A DNA stretch of 14,345 nucleotides, taken from positions 1 to 14,345 of the forward strand of contig CAZFPA010000050.1 of NCBI GenBank assembly GCA_964520975.1, read 5' to 3'. The notes below the pieces were generated by a model. It was given only the letters and a program-made list of their open reading frames with translations, was not told the DNA's origin and made no database searches. Made by a program: the position numbers and the translations under genes. This DNA is from CAZFPA01 sp964520975 (GTDB lineage: Bacteria > Bacillota > Negativicutes > Selenomonadales > Selenomonadaceae). Shown piece by piece: positions 1 through 6,713 of the stretch (position 1 is its first letter; the number at the start of each line of letters is the position of its first letter).

Positions 1-15
1 GCATGATTCATTTTG

Positions 16-38
16 CATTGTTTAGTTTTCAGAGAACA
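16..38 (-). promoter_or_regulatory. boxA-like antitermination motif of rRNA leader
   Basis: The minus strand reads TGTTCTCTGAAAACTAAACA and then ATG over this interval. It closely resembles the CTTTGAAAACTGAACA-type sequence found upstream of 16S (and also in 16S-23S spacers) in Firmicutes, where the boxA part recruits the NusB/NusE antitermination complex. Because tandem promoters lie just upstream on the same strand, a pre-16S leader is the better reading. The 16S gene would begin left of position 1. Confidence 0.7.
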
Positions 39-49
39 CCTGCTGTTTC

Positions 50-64
50 AGCGGCTGTACCGCT
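50..64 (-). promoter_or_regulatory. boxB-like hairpin in rRNA leader
   Basis: The minus-strand transcript would form AGCGG-TACAG-CCGCT, a 5-bp stem with a 5-nt loop, just upstream of the boxA-like sequence. The order boxB then boxA matches antitermination (nut-like) sites of bacterial rRNA leaders. The stem is short, so this is suggestive only. Confidence 0.45.
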
Positions 65-79
65 TGAATCAGCTTCTAT

Positions 80-108
80 ATCTTAACTCATTCAGAATCT
101 TTTGTCAA
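80..108 (-). promoter_or_regulatory. rRNA-operon-type promoter P2
   Basis: A second minus-strand promoter lies about 150 bp downstream of P1: -35 TTGACA (103-108), 17-bp spacer, -10 TAAGAT (80-85). Tandem promoters of this quality, followed by a boxB/boxA-like leader, are typical of Firmicute rRNA operons. The predicted start is near 73, leftward. Confidence 0.75.
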
Positions 109-231
109 GCGCCTTTCAGGAAATTTCATTTCCGGATCAGCCGCCTGTCATACGATCTTCCTGCGTATCGTTCTGCTCCCGGAAGCTGTTCACCATCGCT
201 GGCCGTGTTCCGTTCGCTGACGACTTGTATT

Positions 232-260
232 ATATTACACGCTTTTCTGTTACTTGTCAA
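232..260 (-). promoter_or_regulatory. rRNA-operon-type promoter P1
   Basis: On the minus strand there is a perfect -35 TTGACA (255-260), a 17-bp spacer and a -10 TAATAT (232-237), so transcription would start near 225 and run leftward. Directly upstream (about 264-280 and 292-305) lie A-tracts on the minus strand, which resemble an UP element. With the second promoter and the boxA-like motif nearer the left edge, this fits a strong ribosomal RNA operon promoter. The rRNA gene itself is outside the window, so the assignment is inferred. Confidence 0.8.
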
Positions 261-305
261 CGCTATTTTTTCTATTTTTTGTAAGAAACCCATTTTTTCT
301 TTTTG
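261..305 (-). promoter_or_regulatory. A-tract UP-like element upstream of P1
   Basis: Immediately upstream of the P1 -35 box the minus strand carries phased A-runs (the plus strand shows T-runs at 264-280 and 292-299). Such tracts bind the RNA polymerase alpha C-terminal domain at strong rRNA promoters. The call rests on composition and position only. Confidence 0.5.
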
Positions 306-412
306 CTTCATTAAAGAGCACGGTCCGTTCCAAAATAACAGCCTGGCGCCGCCCGCCTGCAAGCAAGATAAAAGTCCTGCCAGCATCCAGTTATGCAGGA
401 TTTCTTTAGTTT

Positions 413-439
413 TTGTCTAATAAGAATAAGTGTTATAAC
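413..439 (+). promoter_or_regulatory. Probable murQ operon promoter
   Basis: A plus-strand candidate has an extended -10 (TG at 431-432, then TATAAC at 434-439) and a -35-like TTGTCT at 413-418 with a short 15-bp spacer. The predicted start near 446 coincides with the beginning of the structured leader. The spacer is suboptimal, which might mean activator dependence; no operator could be recognised with confidence. Confidence 0.4.
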
Positions 440-445
440 TCAGAA

Positions 446-595
446 GCAGCTGCCCCCTATGCAGGTGGTGGGCGCGAACAGAAATAGCAGGCGGTGAATT
501 GATATCTCCCGCCTCGTTGCGACGCTGTACGAGTCCCTTGCCGGAAACGCTGGTTGTTCAAAATTTCGCGTTGCAAAATCCCGGACAAGGGCGTT
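446..595 (+). repeat. Structured leader element, copy A (5' of murQ)
   Basis: This intergenic stretch has ordered secondary structure. Hairpin 1 pairs 452-457 with 467-473 and has one bulged base. A stem CGAA/TTGCG (475-478 with 517-521) encloses hairpin 2, AGGCGG/CCGCCT (489-494 with 509-514). A long distal hairpin pairs 535-544 with 581-591, with an inner AACGC/GCGTT. Positions 476-523 match 4616-4663 without gaps at 35 of 48 bases. The tail GCGTT...CGGACAA (568-588) is also shared with 4677-4694. The G493-C510 pair becomes G-U in the other copy, so pairing is kept. It could be a cis-regulatory RNA or a dispersed structured repeat; it matches no riboswitch class I can recall. Confidence 0.6.
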
Positions 596-611
596 ATAAA
601 TCCATACAGAT

Positions 612-634
612 AGGAGACCTTATTCCACTCTATG
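612..634 (+). promoter_or_regulatory. murQ ribosome binding site with long spacing
   Basis: The only good Shine-Dalgarno-like sequence before murQ is AGGAG at 612-616, 15 nt from the ATG at 632. This is longer than usual. No in-frame alternative start lies between them, and the ATG fits the N-terminus expected for MurQ. Confidence 0.45.
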
Positions 635-1549
635 ATCCAACTTAACCATATCGCTACGGAACAACGAAACGCTGCGACTGCGCAGATTGATACACTCTCC
701 ACGCTTTCGATGCTCCAGCTCATAAACGAAGAAGACAAAAAAATTCCCTGGGCGATTGCCCCCATTCTTCCGCAGATTGCTCGGGCCGTTGACTGCATTG
801 CTGCCCGCCTGAAAAAAGGAGGTCGCCTCTTTTATCTTGGTGCCGGAACCTCCGGCCGTCTGGGCGTCTTGGATGCCGCCGAATGTCCCCCGACCTACGG
901 CACTGATCCGGCAATGGTACAGGGCATCATCGCCGGCGGAATGTCCGCTCTCTTAAAGGCACGCGAAGGTGCTGAGGATTCGGAGACACTTGCTGTCGAC
1001 GACCTCAAAGCCCAGCTCTTTTCTACGGCAGATGTCCTCGTCGGAATTGCTGCTTCCGGCCGTACGCCCTATGTCATAGGCGGTCTGCGCTATGCACGCA
1101 GCCTGGGAGCCGCCTGTATTTCTCTCACCTGCAGTCCGGCCTCTCCCATGGAGGCGCTGGCAGACATTCCACTGACTGTTGCCACCGGAGCGGAGGTCAT
1201 TACGGGCTCTACCCGCATGAAGGCCGGCACGGCACAAAAACTTGTTTTAAACATGCTTTCCACCGGAACTATGATACGCCTGGGAAAGGTATATGGAAAC
1301 CTTATGATTGATGTAAAAGCCTCCAATAAAAAACTGGAGGAACGGGCCCGCCAAATCGTGATGGAAGCCTGCGGCTGCAGCCGCAGTGAAGCTGTTGCCG
1401 CACTGGAAAAAAGCAATGGCCGGGCCAAACTGGCCGTTTTTCTGTTGCTTTCCCAGCAGCCGCCGGATATTGCCAAAAAACTTCTCGATGAATCTGAGGG
1501 AAATATCCGCTATGCTCTAGAAAAACTACAAAACCAAAGGAGTCTGTAA
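632..1549 (+). CDS. murQ: N-acetylmuramic acid 6-phosphate etherase
   Basis: MurQ is a cytoplasmic lyase that cleaves the D-lactyl ether of MurNAc-6-phosphate to give GlcNAc-6-phosphate and D-lactate, linking peptidoglycan recovery to amino-sugar metabolism. The 305-residue product is the normal family length and keeps the SIS-fold signatures: YLGAGTSGRLGVLDAAECPP (68-87), GIAASGRTPYVI, and GAEVITGSTRMKAGTAQK. By comparison with E. coli MurQ (Glu83 and Glu114), the catalytic acid residues correspond to Glu84 in the ECPPTYG motif and Glu115 in EGAEDS. The chosen ATG gives the family N-terminus, which includes a TEQRN motif. The gene is first in a four-gene operon and stops 2 nt before the PTS gene start, so the two are probably translationally coupled. 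Recognition is by clear family resemblance. Confidence 0.97.
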   Translation: MIQLNHIATEQRNAATAQIDTLSTLSMLQLINEEDKKIPWAIAPILPQIARAVDCIAARLKKGGRLFYLGAGTSGRLGVLDAAECPPTYGTDPAMVQGIIAGGMSALLKAREGAEDSETLAVDDLKAQLFSTADVLVGIAASGRTPYVIGGLRYARSLGAACISLTCSPASPMEALADIPLTVATGAEVITGSTRMKAGTAQKLVLNMLSTGTMIRLGKVYGNLMIDVKASNKKLEERARQIVMEACGCSRSEAVAALEKSNGRAKLAVFLLLSQQPPDIAKKLLDESEGNIRYALEKLQNQRSL

Positions 1550-1551
1550 TC

Positions 1552-2928
1552 ATGGATCAAAATCTGCTTGCCAAAAATATCTATACAATCATCGGGCCAG
1601 CGAGTAATATCAAACGAATCAACAACTGCATGACACGCTTGCGTGTATACTTAAAGCATCAGGATGCTGCGATGATCTCAAAGCTCAAGGCTGTTGACGG
1701 TGTCCTCGGCATTCATGAAAATGACGAGGAACTGCAGATCATCCTGGGACCCGGACGCGCGGCAGCTGTCACTACCATTGTAACGAAACTGTGGAAACAG
1801 GATGCCGACGTCACCACAACCGATCCCGCGCAAAAATCCCGGCCACGCATTGGCGATGGGAAAGAACTGCATGCTGCCATCCGCAAAAAAAACGCTACGC
1901 CCATCAAGCTCTTATTCAAAAAAATTGCCAGTATTTTTTTGCCGCTGGTTCCGGCCTTCATTGCCTGCGGCTTGATTACCGGATTCCTCAATATACTCTT
2001 AAAAGCAGATCCGGCAGCCGCTGATATGGCTATCGTCAAAATGCTGGCTGTCATGGGAAATGCCGTGTTTTTTGGCATGAATCTCTTTGTAGGTGTCAAT
2101 GCCTCCAAGGAATTTGGCGGATCGCCGATTCTCGGCGGCGTGTTGGCTGCCATTCTGACCCATCCGGCTCTTGCCAATGTCATCCTTTGGGATGCGCCAC
2201 TGACACCAGGCCGTGGCGGAATTATAGCCGTGCTGCTGGTAGCCGCCTTCGCCGCCTGGTTGGAAAAGAAACTGCATCGTATTATTCCTGAAATGTTTGA
2301 CCTGTTCTTTACTCCGCTTCTTGTCATCCTCATTTCAGGCTCTATTGCCATCTTTATCCTGCAGCCGGTTGGCGGTGTTATTTCTGAGGCAATCGGTGCT
2401 GCTGCTACAGTTTCCATCGGACAGGGTGGCGCATTTACCGGCTTTATCCTTGGCGGCATCTGGCTTCCGATGGTCATGCTCGGACTGCATCAGGTCTTTA
2501 CCCCGATCCACGCTGAGCTCTTTGTCCGCTACGGTGTGAACATCCTGCTTCCAGTTCTGGCAATGGCCGGTGCTGGTCAGGTAGGTGCCGCTGTCGCCGT
2601 TTATTTCAAGACCAAAAATGCTTTTTTGAAAAAGACGATTGCCTCGGCACTGCCCGTTGGCATCATGGGGATCGGCGAACCACTCATTTATGGTGTTACC
2701 CTGCCCCTTGGCCGCCCGTTCATCGGAGCCTGCATCGGCGGTGCTTTTGGCGGTGCTGTCCAGGCTTCCGCGGTTGTCGGTGTCTCGACGATGGGAATCT
2801 CCGGCCTTCCACTCGCTGCCGTCAGCAATAACATCCCCGTCTATCTGATGGGTGTCGTAGTTGCTTATGTTGCAGGCTTTATTGCCACCTGGCTCATTGG
2901 CTTTGAGGACCCGGAAGACGAAGAATAA
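1552..2928 (+). CDS. murP: PTS EIIBC permease, MurNAc-type
   Basis: This is a glucose-superfamily phosphotransferase permease with fused EIIB and EIIC domains. Residues 1-85 form EIIB, with the phosphorylated cysteine Cys26 in NNCMTRLRV. After a linker, roughly 115-455 is a multi-span EIIC with the signature GIGEPLIYGV (Glu376 in GEP). There is no EIIA domain, as in E. coli MurP, so phosphate must come from an EIIA encoded elsewhere. Length (458 residues) fits MurP. Substrate specificity is inferred from neighbours: murQ upstream and mupG downstream point to MurNAc or the disaccharide MurNAc-GlcNAc. AAGGAG at 1537-1542 lies 9 nt before the ATG. The protein sits in the inner membrane. Domain identity is certain; MurNAc specificity rests on context and is less certain. 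Confidence 0.85.
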   Translation: MDQNLLAKNIYTIIGPASNIKRINNCMTRLRVYLKHQDAAMISKLKAVDGVLGIHENDEELQIILGPGRAAAVTTIVTKLWKQDADVTTTDPAQKSRPRIGDGKELHAAIRKKNATPIKLLFKKIASIFLPLVPAFIACGLITGFLNILLKADPAAADMAIVKMLAVMGNAVFFGMNLFVGVNASKEFGGSPILGGVLAAILTHPALANVILWDAPLTPGRGGIIAVLLVAAFAAWLEKKLHRIIPEMFDLFFTPLLVILISGSIAIFILQPVGGVISEAIGAAATVSIGQGGAFTGFILGGIWLPMVMLGLHQVFTPIHAELFVRYGVNILLPVLAMAGAGQVGAAVAVYFKTKNAFLKKTIASALPVGIMGIGEPLIYGVTLPLGRPFIGACIGGAFGGAVQASAVVGVSTMGISGLPLAAVSNNIPVYLMGVVVAYVAGFIATWLIGFEDPEDEE

Positions 2929-2951
2929 ATCATCCAAAAGGAGGAATCCTC

Positions 2952-4034
2952 ATGCAAACCGGCATTTCAATCTATCCCGGCCTTGATAACAGCCCCGAAG
3001 AGAATCTGGCGCTGATTGAGACCGCTGCTAAAAATGGTATACAGCGTCTCTTCACCTCCTTTCATATTCCGGAAACAGATACGGCTGCTTTCAAGGAAGA
3101 AATCGGCCAGCTGCTTCATGCTGCCCGCAAAGCCGGCATGGAAATTATTTCCGATGTTTCTCCTAACACACTGGCCCTGCTGGGCATGGAAAAATTCAGC
3201 CTGTCCGCTTTCCAGTTTCTTGGTATCCATACCCTGCGCCTCGATTGGGGCTTCGGACCGGAAGAAATAGCCGCGTTGAGCCGCAATCCCCAACACATTC
3301 GGATTCAGCTCAACGCCTCGACCATCACAGCTCGTCAGCTGCATGCGCTCATGGAGGCCAAGGCTGATTTCAATCAACTGGATGCCCTGCATAATTTTTA
3401 CCCCCGTGAGGGAACAGGACTCTCCGAGGAAACCCTGGTCCGCAAAACAGCCATGCTTCACCAGGCTGGCATACAGGTCGGAGCTTTCATCCCGAGCCAG
3501 CATCGCTGCCGCTCTCCACTGCGCTGCGGTCTTCCCACCCTGGAAATGCACCGGGGACGCAGCGTAAGCCTGGCTGCCCGTCATTTGGCAGCAATCGGAC
3601 TGGATTCCATTTTGATTGGGGATTCTCTGCCTTCTGCCAATGAGCTTCAAACCCTCGCAAACGTAAAACCTTCACAGGTAACACTCCGTGTACAGTTGCT
3701 GACAAAGGATGCCCTGCAGCGGGAACTGCTGGCCGAGACCTTCACCTCCCGTATCGACGAAGCCCGTGATGCCGTTCGTGCGCAGGAGAGCCGTCCCTGG
3801 CTGGCTGGCCGGACCATTGCACCGGAAAATACGCTGGTGCGCAATCATGGTGCAATTACGATTGACAATATCGGCTACCAGCGCTATATGGGGGAATTGC
3901 AGATCATCAAGCGCCCGCAGCCCGCGGATAAGCGCTGCAATGTTGCGGCCCGCATTCCGGACGACGAGGCCTTTCTCATCAACTACATTATTCCTGGCAA
4001 AAAATTTGCATTTGAATTCATCAGTGTTTCTTAA
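2952..4034 (+). CDS. mupG: 6-phospho-N-acetylmuramidase (MupG, DUF871 family)
   Basis: The product resembles DUF871 proteins, whose studied member MupG of Staphylococcus aureus hydrolyses MurNAc-6P-GlcNAc to MurNAc-6P and GlcNAc in the cytoplasm. The 360 residues match the family length: an N-terminal TIM barrel (about 1-240) and a C-terminal cyclophilin-like domain (about 250-360). Visible landmarks are SIYPGLDN (6-13), RLFTSFHIPE (32-41), RLDWGFG (96-102) and HNFYPREGTGLS (147-158). A strong AAGGAGG (2938-2944) sits 7 nt before the ATG, and the gap to the permease gene is 23 nt. Its place between murP and a small membrane protein suggests the permease imports the disaccharide as well as, or instead of, free MurNAc. 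Family assignment is firm; the exact substrate is inherited from the S. aureus homologue. Confidence 0.9.
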   Translation: MQTGISIYPGLDNSPEENLALIETAAKNGIQRLFTSFHIPETDTAAFKEEIGQLLHAARKAGMEIISDVSPNTLALLGMEKFSLSAFQFLGIHTLRLDWGFGPEEIAALSRNPQHIRIQLNASTITARQLHALMEAKADFNQLDALHNFYPREGTGLSEETLVRKTAMLHQAGIQVGAFIPSQHRCRSPLRCGLPTLEMHRGRSVSLAARHLAAIGLDSILIGDSLPSANELQTLANVKPSQVTLRVQLLTKDALQRELLAETFTSRIDEARDAVRAQESRPWLAGRTIAPENTLVRNHGAITIDNIGYQRYMGELQIIKRPQPADKRCNVAARIPDDEAFLINYIIPGKKFAFEFISVS

Positions 4035-4055
4035 CAATCAGCAAAGGATGATATA

Positions 4056-4574
4056 ATGTCAAAAAAATATCCACGAAAAATCTTTTCCCAGCCATTTCTG
4101 CGCGGGGCAGCAATCTTTGGCGTATGCCTGATCTGCTGCGGCATTGCCGGCTGGGTCTACACCTACCGCATCGACCATCGGACAGCGCCCAGCCTTTCAG
4201 CTTACTGCGATATCGATTTTAAAAGTGCCCGGGATGAAAAAGGCCGTATAGCGAGCGCTACGCTGACACTGCTCGACTACCGCTATTCCAATACCCCGCT
4301 GAAGCCGCAGCTGCGGCTTTATATCGATGGAGTAGCCTGGGACATTGACGGAACCGCCAAGCAACTCCCGCCCGTATATGCCCTGCAAAGCTACGATGCC
4401 CGTACCGCTTTCAAAAATACCAACAAGCTTTTCGTTGAGTTTCCTCCGGAGGCGCTGCCGGAAATAAAAGCCGCCAAGGAAATACGCGTCCAGCTTACCT
4501 ACGAGGGCAGCAAACCAATTGATCTGCCGCTAAATGCACCGGACCTGGATTACTGGCAAAAGCAGCTACAATAA
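4056..4574 (+). CDS. Hypothetical membrane-anchored protein of the murQ operon
   Basis: I do not recognise this 172-residue protein. It has a basic N-terminus (MSKKYPRKIF), one hydrophobic segment (about 16-35) and then a polar domain of about 135 residues rich in alternating hydrophobic and polar stretches. This suggests a mostly beta domain outside the cytoplasmic membrane, held by a signal anchor; no lipobox is evident. AGGA at 4045-4048 lies 7 nt before the ATG, and the gene follows mupG by 21 nt, so it is very probably in the same operon. Position suggests a link to peptidoglycan fragment uptake or the cell envelope, but no catalytic motif can be seen. The reading frame is supported by the operon spacing, the ribosome binding site and the coherent topology. 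Confidence 0.8.
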   Translation: MSKKYPRKIFSQPFLRGAAIFGVCLICCGIAGWVYTYRIDHRTAPSLSAYCDIDFKSARDEKGRIASATLTLLDYRYSNTPLKPQLRLYIDGVAWDIDGTAKQLPPVYALQSYDARTAFKNTNKLFVEFPPEALPEIKAAKEIRVQLTYEGSKPIDLPLNAPDLDYWQKQLQ

Positions 4575-4575
4575 G

Positions 4576-4697
4576 CCATAGCAAGATGTCCGCCACCTCT
4601 ACAGATAGCGGACACGAAGAAAGATAACAGGCGGTAGGATGGTATCTCCTGCCTCATTACGAAATCTCGAATAACAGCGTTATCATCCGGACAAAAA
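4576..4697 (+). repeat. Structured element, copy B (3' of the murQ operon)
   Basis: This copy begins directly after the stop codon of the last operon gene. Hairpin 1 is TGTCCGC/GCGGACA (4587-4593 with 4608-4614). The stem CGAA/TTACG (4615-4618 with 4657-4661) encloses hairpin 2, AGGCGG/CTGCCT (4629-4634 with 4649-4654, one G-U pair). A small hairpin ATAAC-AGC-GTTAT (4671-4683) and a tail CCGGACAA (4687-4694) follow. Order and sequence parallel the element before murQ, with a shorter distal part. Its 3' edge merges into the A-run of the bidirectional terminator. Confidence 0.6.
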
Positions 4698-4725
4698 AAT
4701 TCCCCCTTAAAGGGGGAATCTTTTT
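4693..4725. terminator. Bidirectional intrinsic terminator between convergent operons
   Basis: ATTCCCCC (4699-4706) pairs with GGGGGAAT (4712-4719) around a TTAAA loop. A T-run (4721-4725) follows on the plus strand and an A-run (4693-4699) precedes it, giving a U-tract on the minus-strand RNA. It can therefore end both the rightward murQ operon and the leftward operon whose last stop codon is at 4730-4732. Confidence 0.9.
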
Positions 4726-4729
4726 GTCT

Positions 4730-6676
4730 TTATTTATGGGCAGCGGCCTTGCGGACAACCTCATAAGAAGCATCCTGCGCCTCAACGAACCCATTGATAT
4801 GTGCCTGCTTCATCGCAGCACCGCAAGCAGCATCGCCATCCCGGACGCTTTCAAAAGCATCCCGCAGCTTGGCAATAACATCGGCCGGAACACCCGGTGC
4901 CGCCGCAATGGCGTCCTTCGGGATCGGCTCGGTACGGAAGATGATATCCAGCTGGCTGTTTGCTGCTGCCCCGGCTGCATCCATAGCCTCCGAGTAAGTT
5001 GCACCAGCATCCACCTCACCCTGCATGACAGCTTCAATCACACGGTTGTGGCTGCCAAGGAACAAGGTCTCGCCGAAATAAGTATCGGGGTTCTTGCCTG
5101 CCTCTACCAGCGCTGCTTTCGGATACACGTAACCCGAAGCCGACTTCACATCGACAAAGCCAAACCGGCGTCCCTTGAGGTCGTCTAAGCTGTGGATTCC
5201 ACTGTCCTTGCGGGTTATGATATACCCTGTATAAGAGGTCGCGTTATTGACCTTTGGCGTAACGATCGGTGTAATTGCAGCCTGTTCCCTTGTGGAAACA
5301 TACGCAAACGGCGAGAACCAGCCTACATCAGCCAGCTGCTGTGTCAAGGCCTTGCCGAGGGCATCGTAATCCGAAACGATAACGGTACGCGCCTTGTACC
5401 CAATCTTCTGCGCAACTGCATTCAAAATTGGCACGTAGGTATCCCGAATGACGTTTGGTGCCACAAACGGATTAACGCCAAATATGATCTCATTGGATTT
5501 TTTATGCTTTACCGCTACCTGCTGGATATTGTCCGCAATGCCCAGAATTGACTGTGCATAGCCGTAAATGTCCTCAACGTTTTTCTTCTGTCCGGCAATG
5601 CTCGTACTCGTCTCACGGGTATTACCTGCAATATTCACGGTTGCCTGTCCTACGGATTCAATGACATTTGCCATCTGCTCCGTAGTATCCTTTTGATTCG
5701 ACGACATCGTGCAAAGCTTATCCACGACGGATTCAATGTTCTGTATATTGGTAACCATGCTGTTCATGGCCTCAGCCGACTTCTGCGCCATTTCCTGAAC
5801 GGACTGCAGACGGCTGCTGCCATCACGCATCTTCTGCGTAACCTCAGAGGTTTTCCCGGTGATTTCCTGGACAATCTCTTCAATCTCACGGGTCGTATCC
5901 TCGCTCTCACCAGCCAGCTTACGGACCTCTTCGGCTACGACAGCAAAGCCCTTGCCATGTTCACCAGCCCGGGCAGCCTCGATTGCAGCATTCAATGCAA
6001 GCAGATTCGTCTGACTGGCAATAGCCCGGATTTTCTCAACAAAATTAGCAATCTTTTCCGAAGCCTCGTTCAAAGCATCAATATCCTTCACCGCGACCTG
6101 TACAACCTGCGCAACGTTCAAAATTGCCTGGCTGACCTCCGCGATTGTCTCATGATGCTCGTGGGCGATCTGGGTAGAATTATGACACTGTTCCAGACTG
6201 GATGCCGCTACCTGGGATACATGGTTTGCGGAAGAAGCAATTTCCTGGATTCCCGCTGTAGCTTCCTCCAGATTGCTCGCATTGACCTCGCTCTCCCGGC
6301 TGGTTCCCTGCGCCAGCCCTTCAATACGGTTCAACACATTGCGATAATGACCGAGCCCCCAGATCAGCTGCTGTGACGCGAATGCCATTTCCTCCGAAAT
6401 GTCCAGCAAATCTACATCATTAGCTGCCGATACCGATGCCACGGTTGGAGCAGTTGTCTTGCTGACGGTCTGCGGCTTTGCCTGCGGCTGCGGGCGAACT
6501 TCTGTCTGCGGCGTCTGCGCAGTAATGCTTCGTATGCCGATAGTGCCGAGTACCCCGGCGATAACAATCGCCAAAACGATACTGGCCGCTGTTCCAATAC
6601 TGGATGTGGCCATAGCCGCGACAATGCAGCCAACAGCCGTACTCAGGATCTGACACCCTATAAGCTTTCCATTCAC
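4730..6676 (-). CDS. Methyl-accepting chemotaxis protein with C-terminal PhnD-like binding domain
   Basis: The 648-residue product joins a chemoreceptor signalling module to a solute-binding-protein fold. Two hydrophobic helices (about 6-24 and 28-48) are separated by only a few residues, so no periplasmic sensor domain exists. A Pro/Gln/Thr-rich linker (about 52-85) replaces a HAMP domain. Residues about 95-390 form the coiled-coil signalling domain, with the conserved tip NLLALNAAIEAARAGEHGKG (224-243). Residues about 397-648 resemble PhnD/phosphonate-type periplasmic binding proteins (DVGWFSPFAYV at 450-460, FGFVDVKSASGYVYP at 505-519). With both helices near the N-terminus, this domain should be cytoplasmic. 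The gene starts 37 bp after the ktrB stop and ends at the shared terminator. An AAGGTGGGA-like site precedes the ATG. The ligand is unknown; CheA/CheW coupling is inferred from the family. Confidence 0.92.
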   Translation of the reverse strand: MNGKLIGCQILSTAVGCIVAAMATSSIGTAASIVLAIVIAGVLGTIGIRSITAQTPQTEVRPQPQAKPQTVSKTTAPTVASVSAANDVDLLDISEEMAFASQQLIWGLGHYRNVLNRIEGLAQGTSRESEVNASNLEEATAGIQEIASSANHVSQVAASSLEQCHNSTQIAHEHHETIAEVSQAILNVAQVVQVAVKDIDALNEASEKIANFVEKIRAIASQTNLLALNAAIEAARAGEHGKGFAVVAEEVRKLAGESEDTTREIEEIVQEITGKTSEVTQKMRDGSSRLQSVQEMAQKSAEAMNSMVTNIQNIESVVDKLCTMSSNQKDTTEQMANVIESVGQATVNIAGNTRETSTSIAGQKKNVEDIYGYAQSILGIADNIQQVAVKHKKSNEIIFGVNPFVAPNVIRDTYVPILNAVAQKIGYKARTVIVSDYDALGKALTQQLADVGWFSPFAYVSTREQAAITPIVTPKVNNATSYTGYIITRKDSGIHSLDDLKGRRFGFVDVKSASGYVYPKAALVEAGKNPDTYFGETLFLGSHNRVIEAVMQGEVDAGATYSEAMDAAGAAANSQLDIIFRTEPIPKDAIAAAPGVPADVIAKLRDAFESVRDGDAACGAAMKQAHINGFVEAQDASYEVVRKAAAHK

Positions 6677-6713
6677 TATGATCCCACCTTTTCTTTAATC
6701 CCCTAATAGATTT

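Noticed and set aside
392..418. Possible third minus-strand promoter (TAGACA-17-GCATAA) upstream of P1
   Set aside because: Its -10 match is poor and it overlaps the better-placed plus-strand murQ promoter; P1 and P2 already account for leftward transcription.
13..420. 135-codon open frame on the plus strand and 86-codon frame on the minus strand (126-386)
   Set aside because: Both lie over the tandem rRNA-type promoters and leader motifs, have no ribosome binding site and show no protein-like composition or family resemblance.
446..595. Known riboswitch or T-box in the murQ leader
   Set aside because: I looked for landmarks of T-box, c-di-GMP, glycine, fluoride, glmS ribozyme and cobalamin elements and found no convincing match, and no terminator follows. 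It was kept only as an unnamed structured element.
1713..2477. 254-codon antisense frame over the PTS permease gene
   Set aside because: It is a shadow of the high-GC permease coding frame, with a low-complexity composition and no initiation signal.
5693..6376. 227-codon plus-strand frame over the chemoreceptor gene
   Set aside because: The opposite frame encodes an unmistakable methyl-accepting signalling domain; this frame has no family signature.
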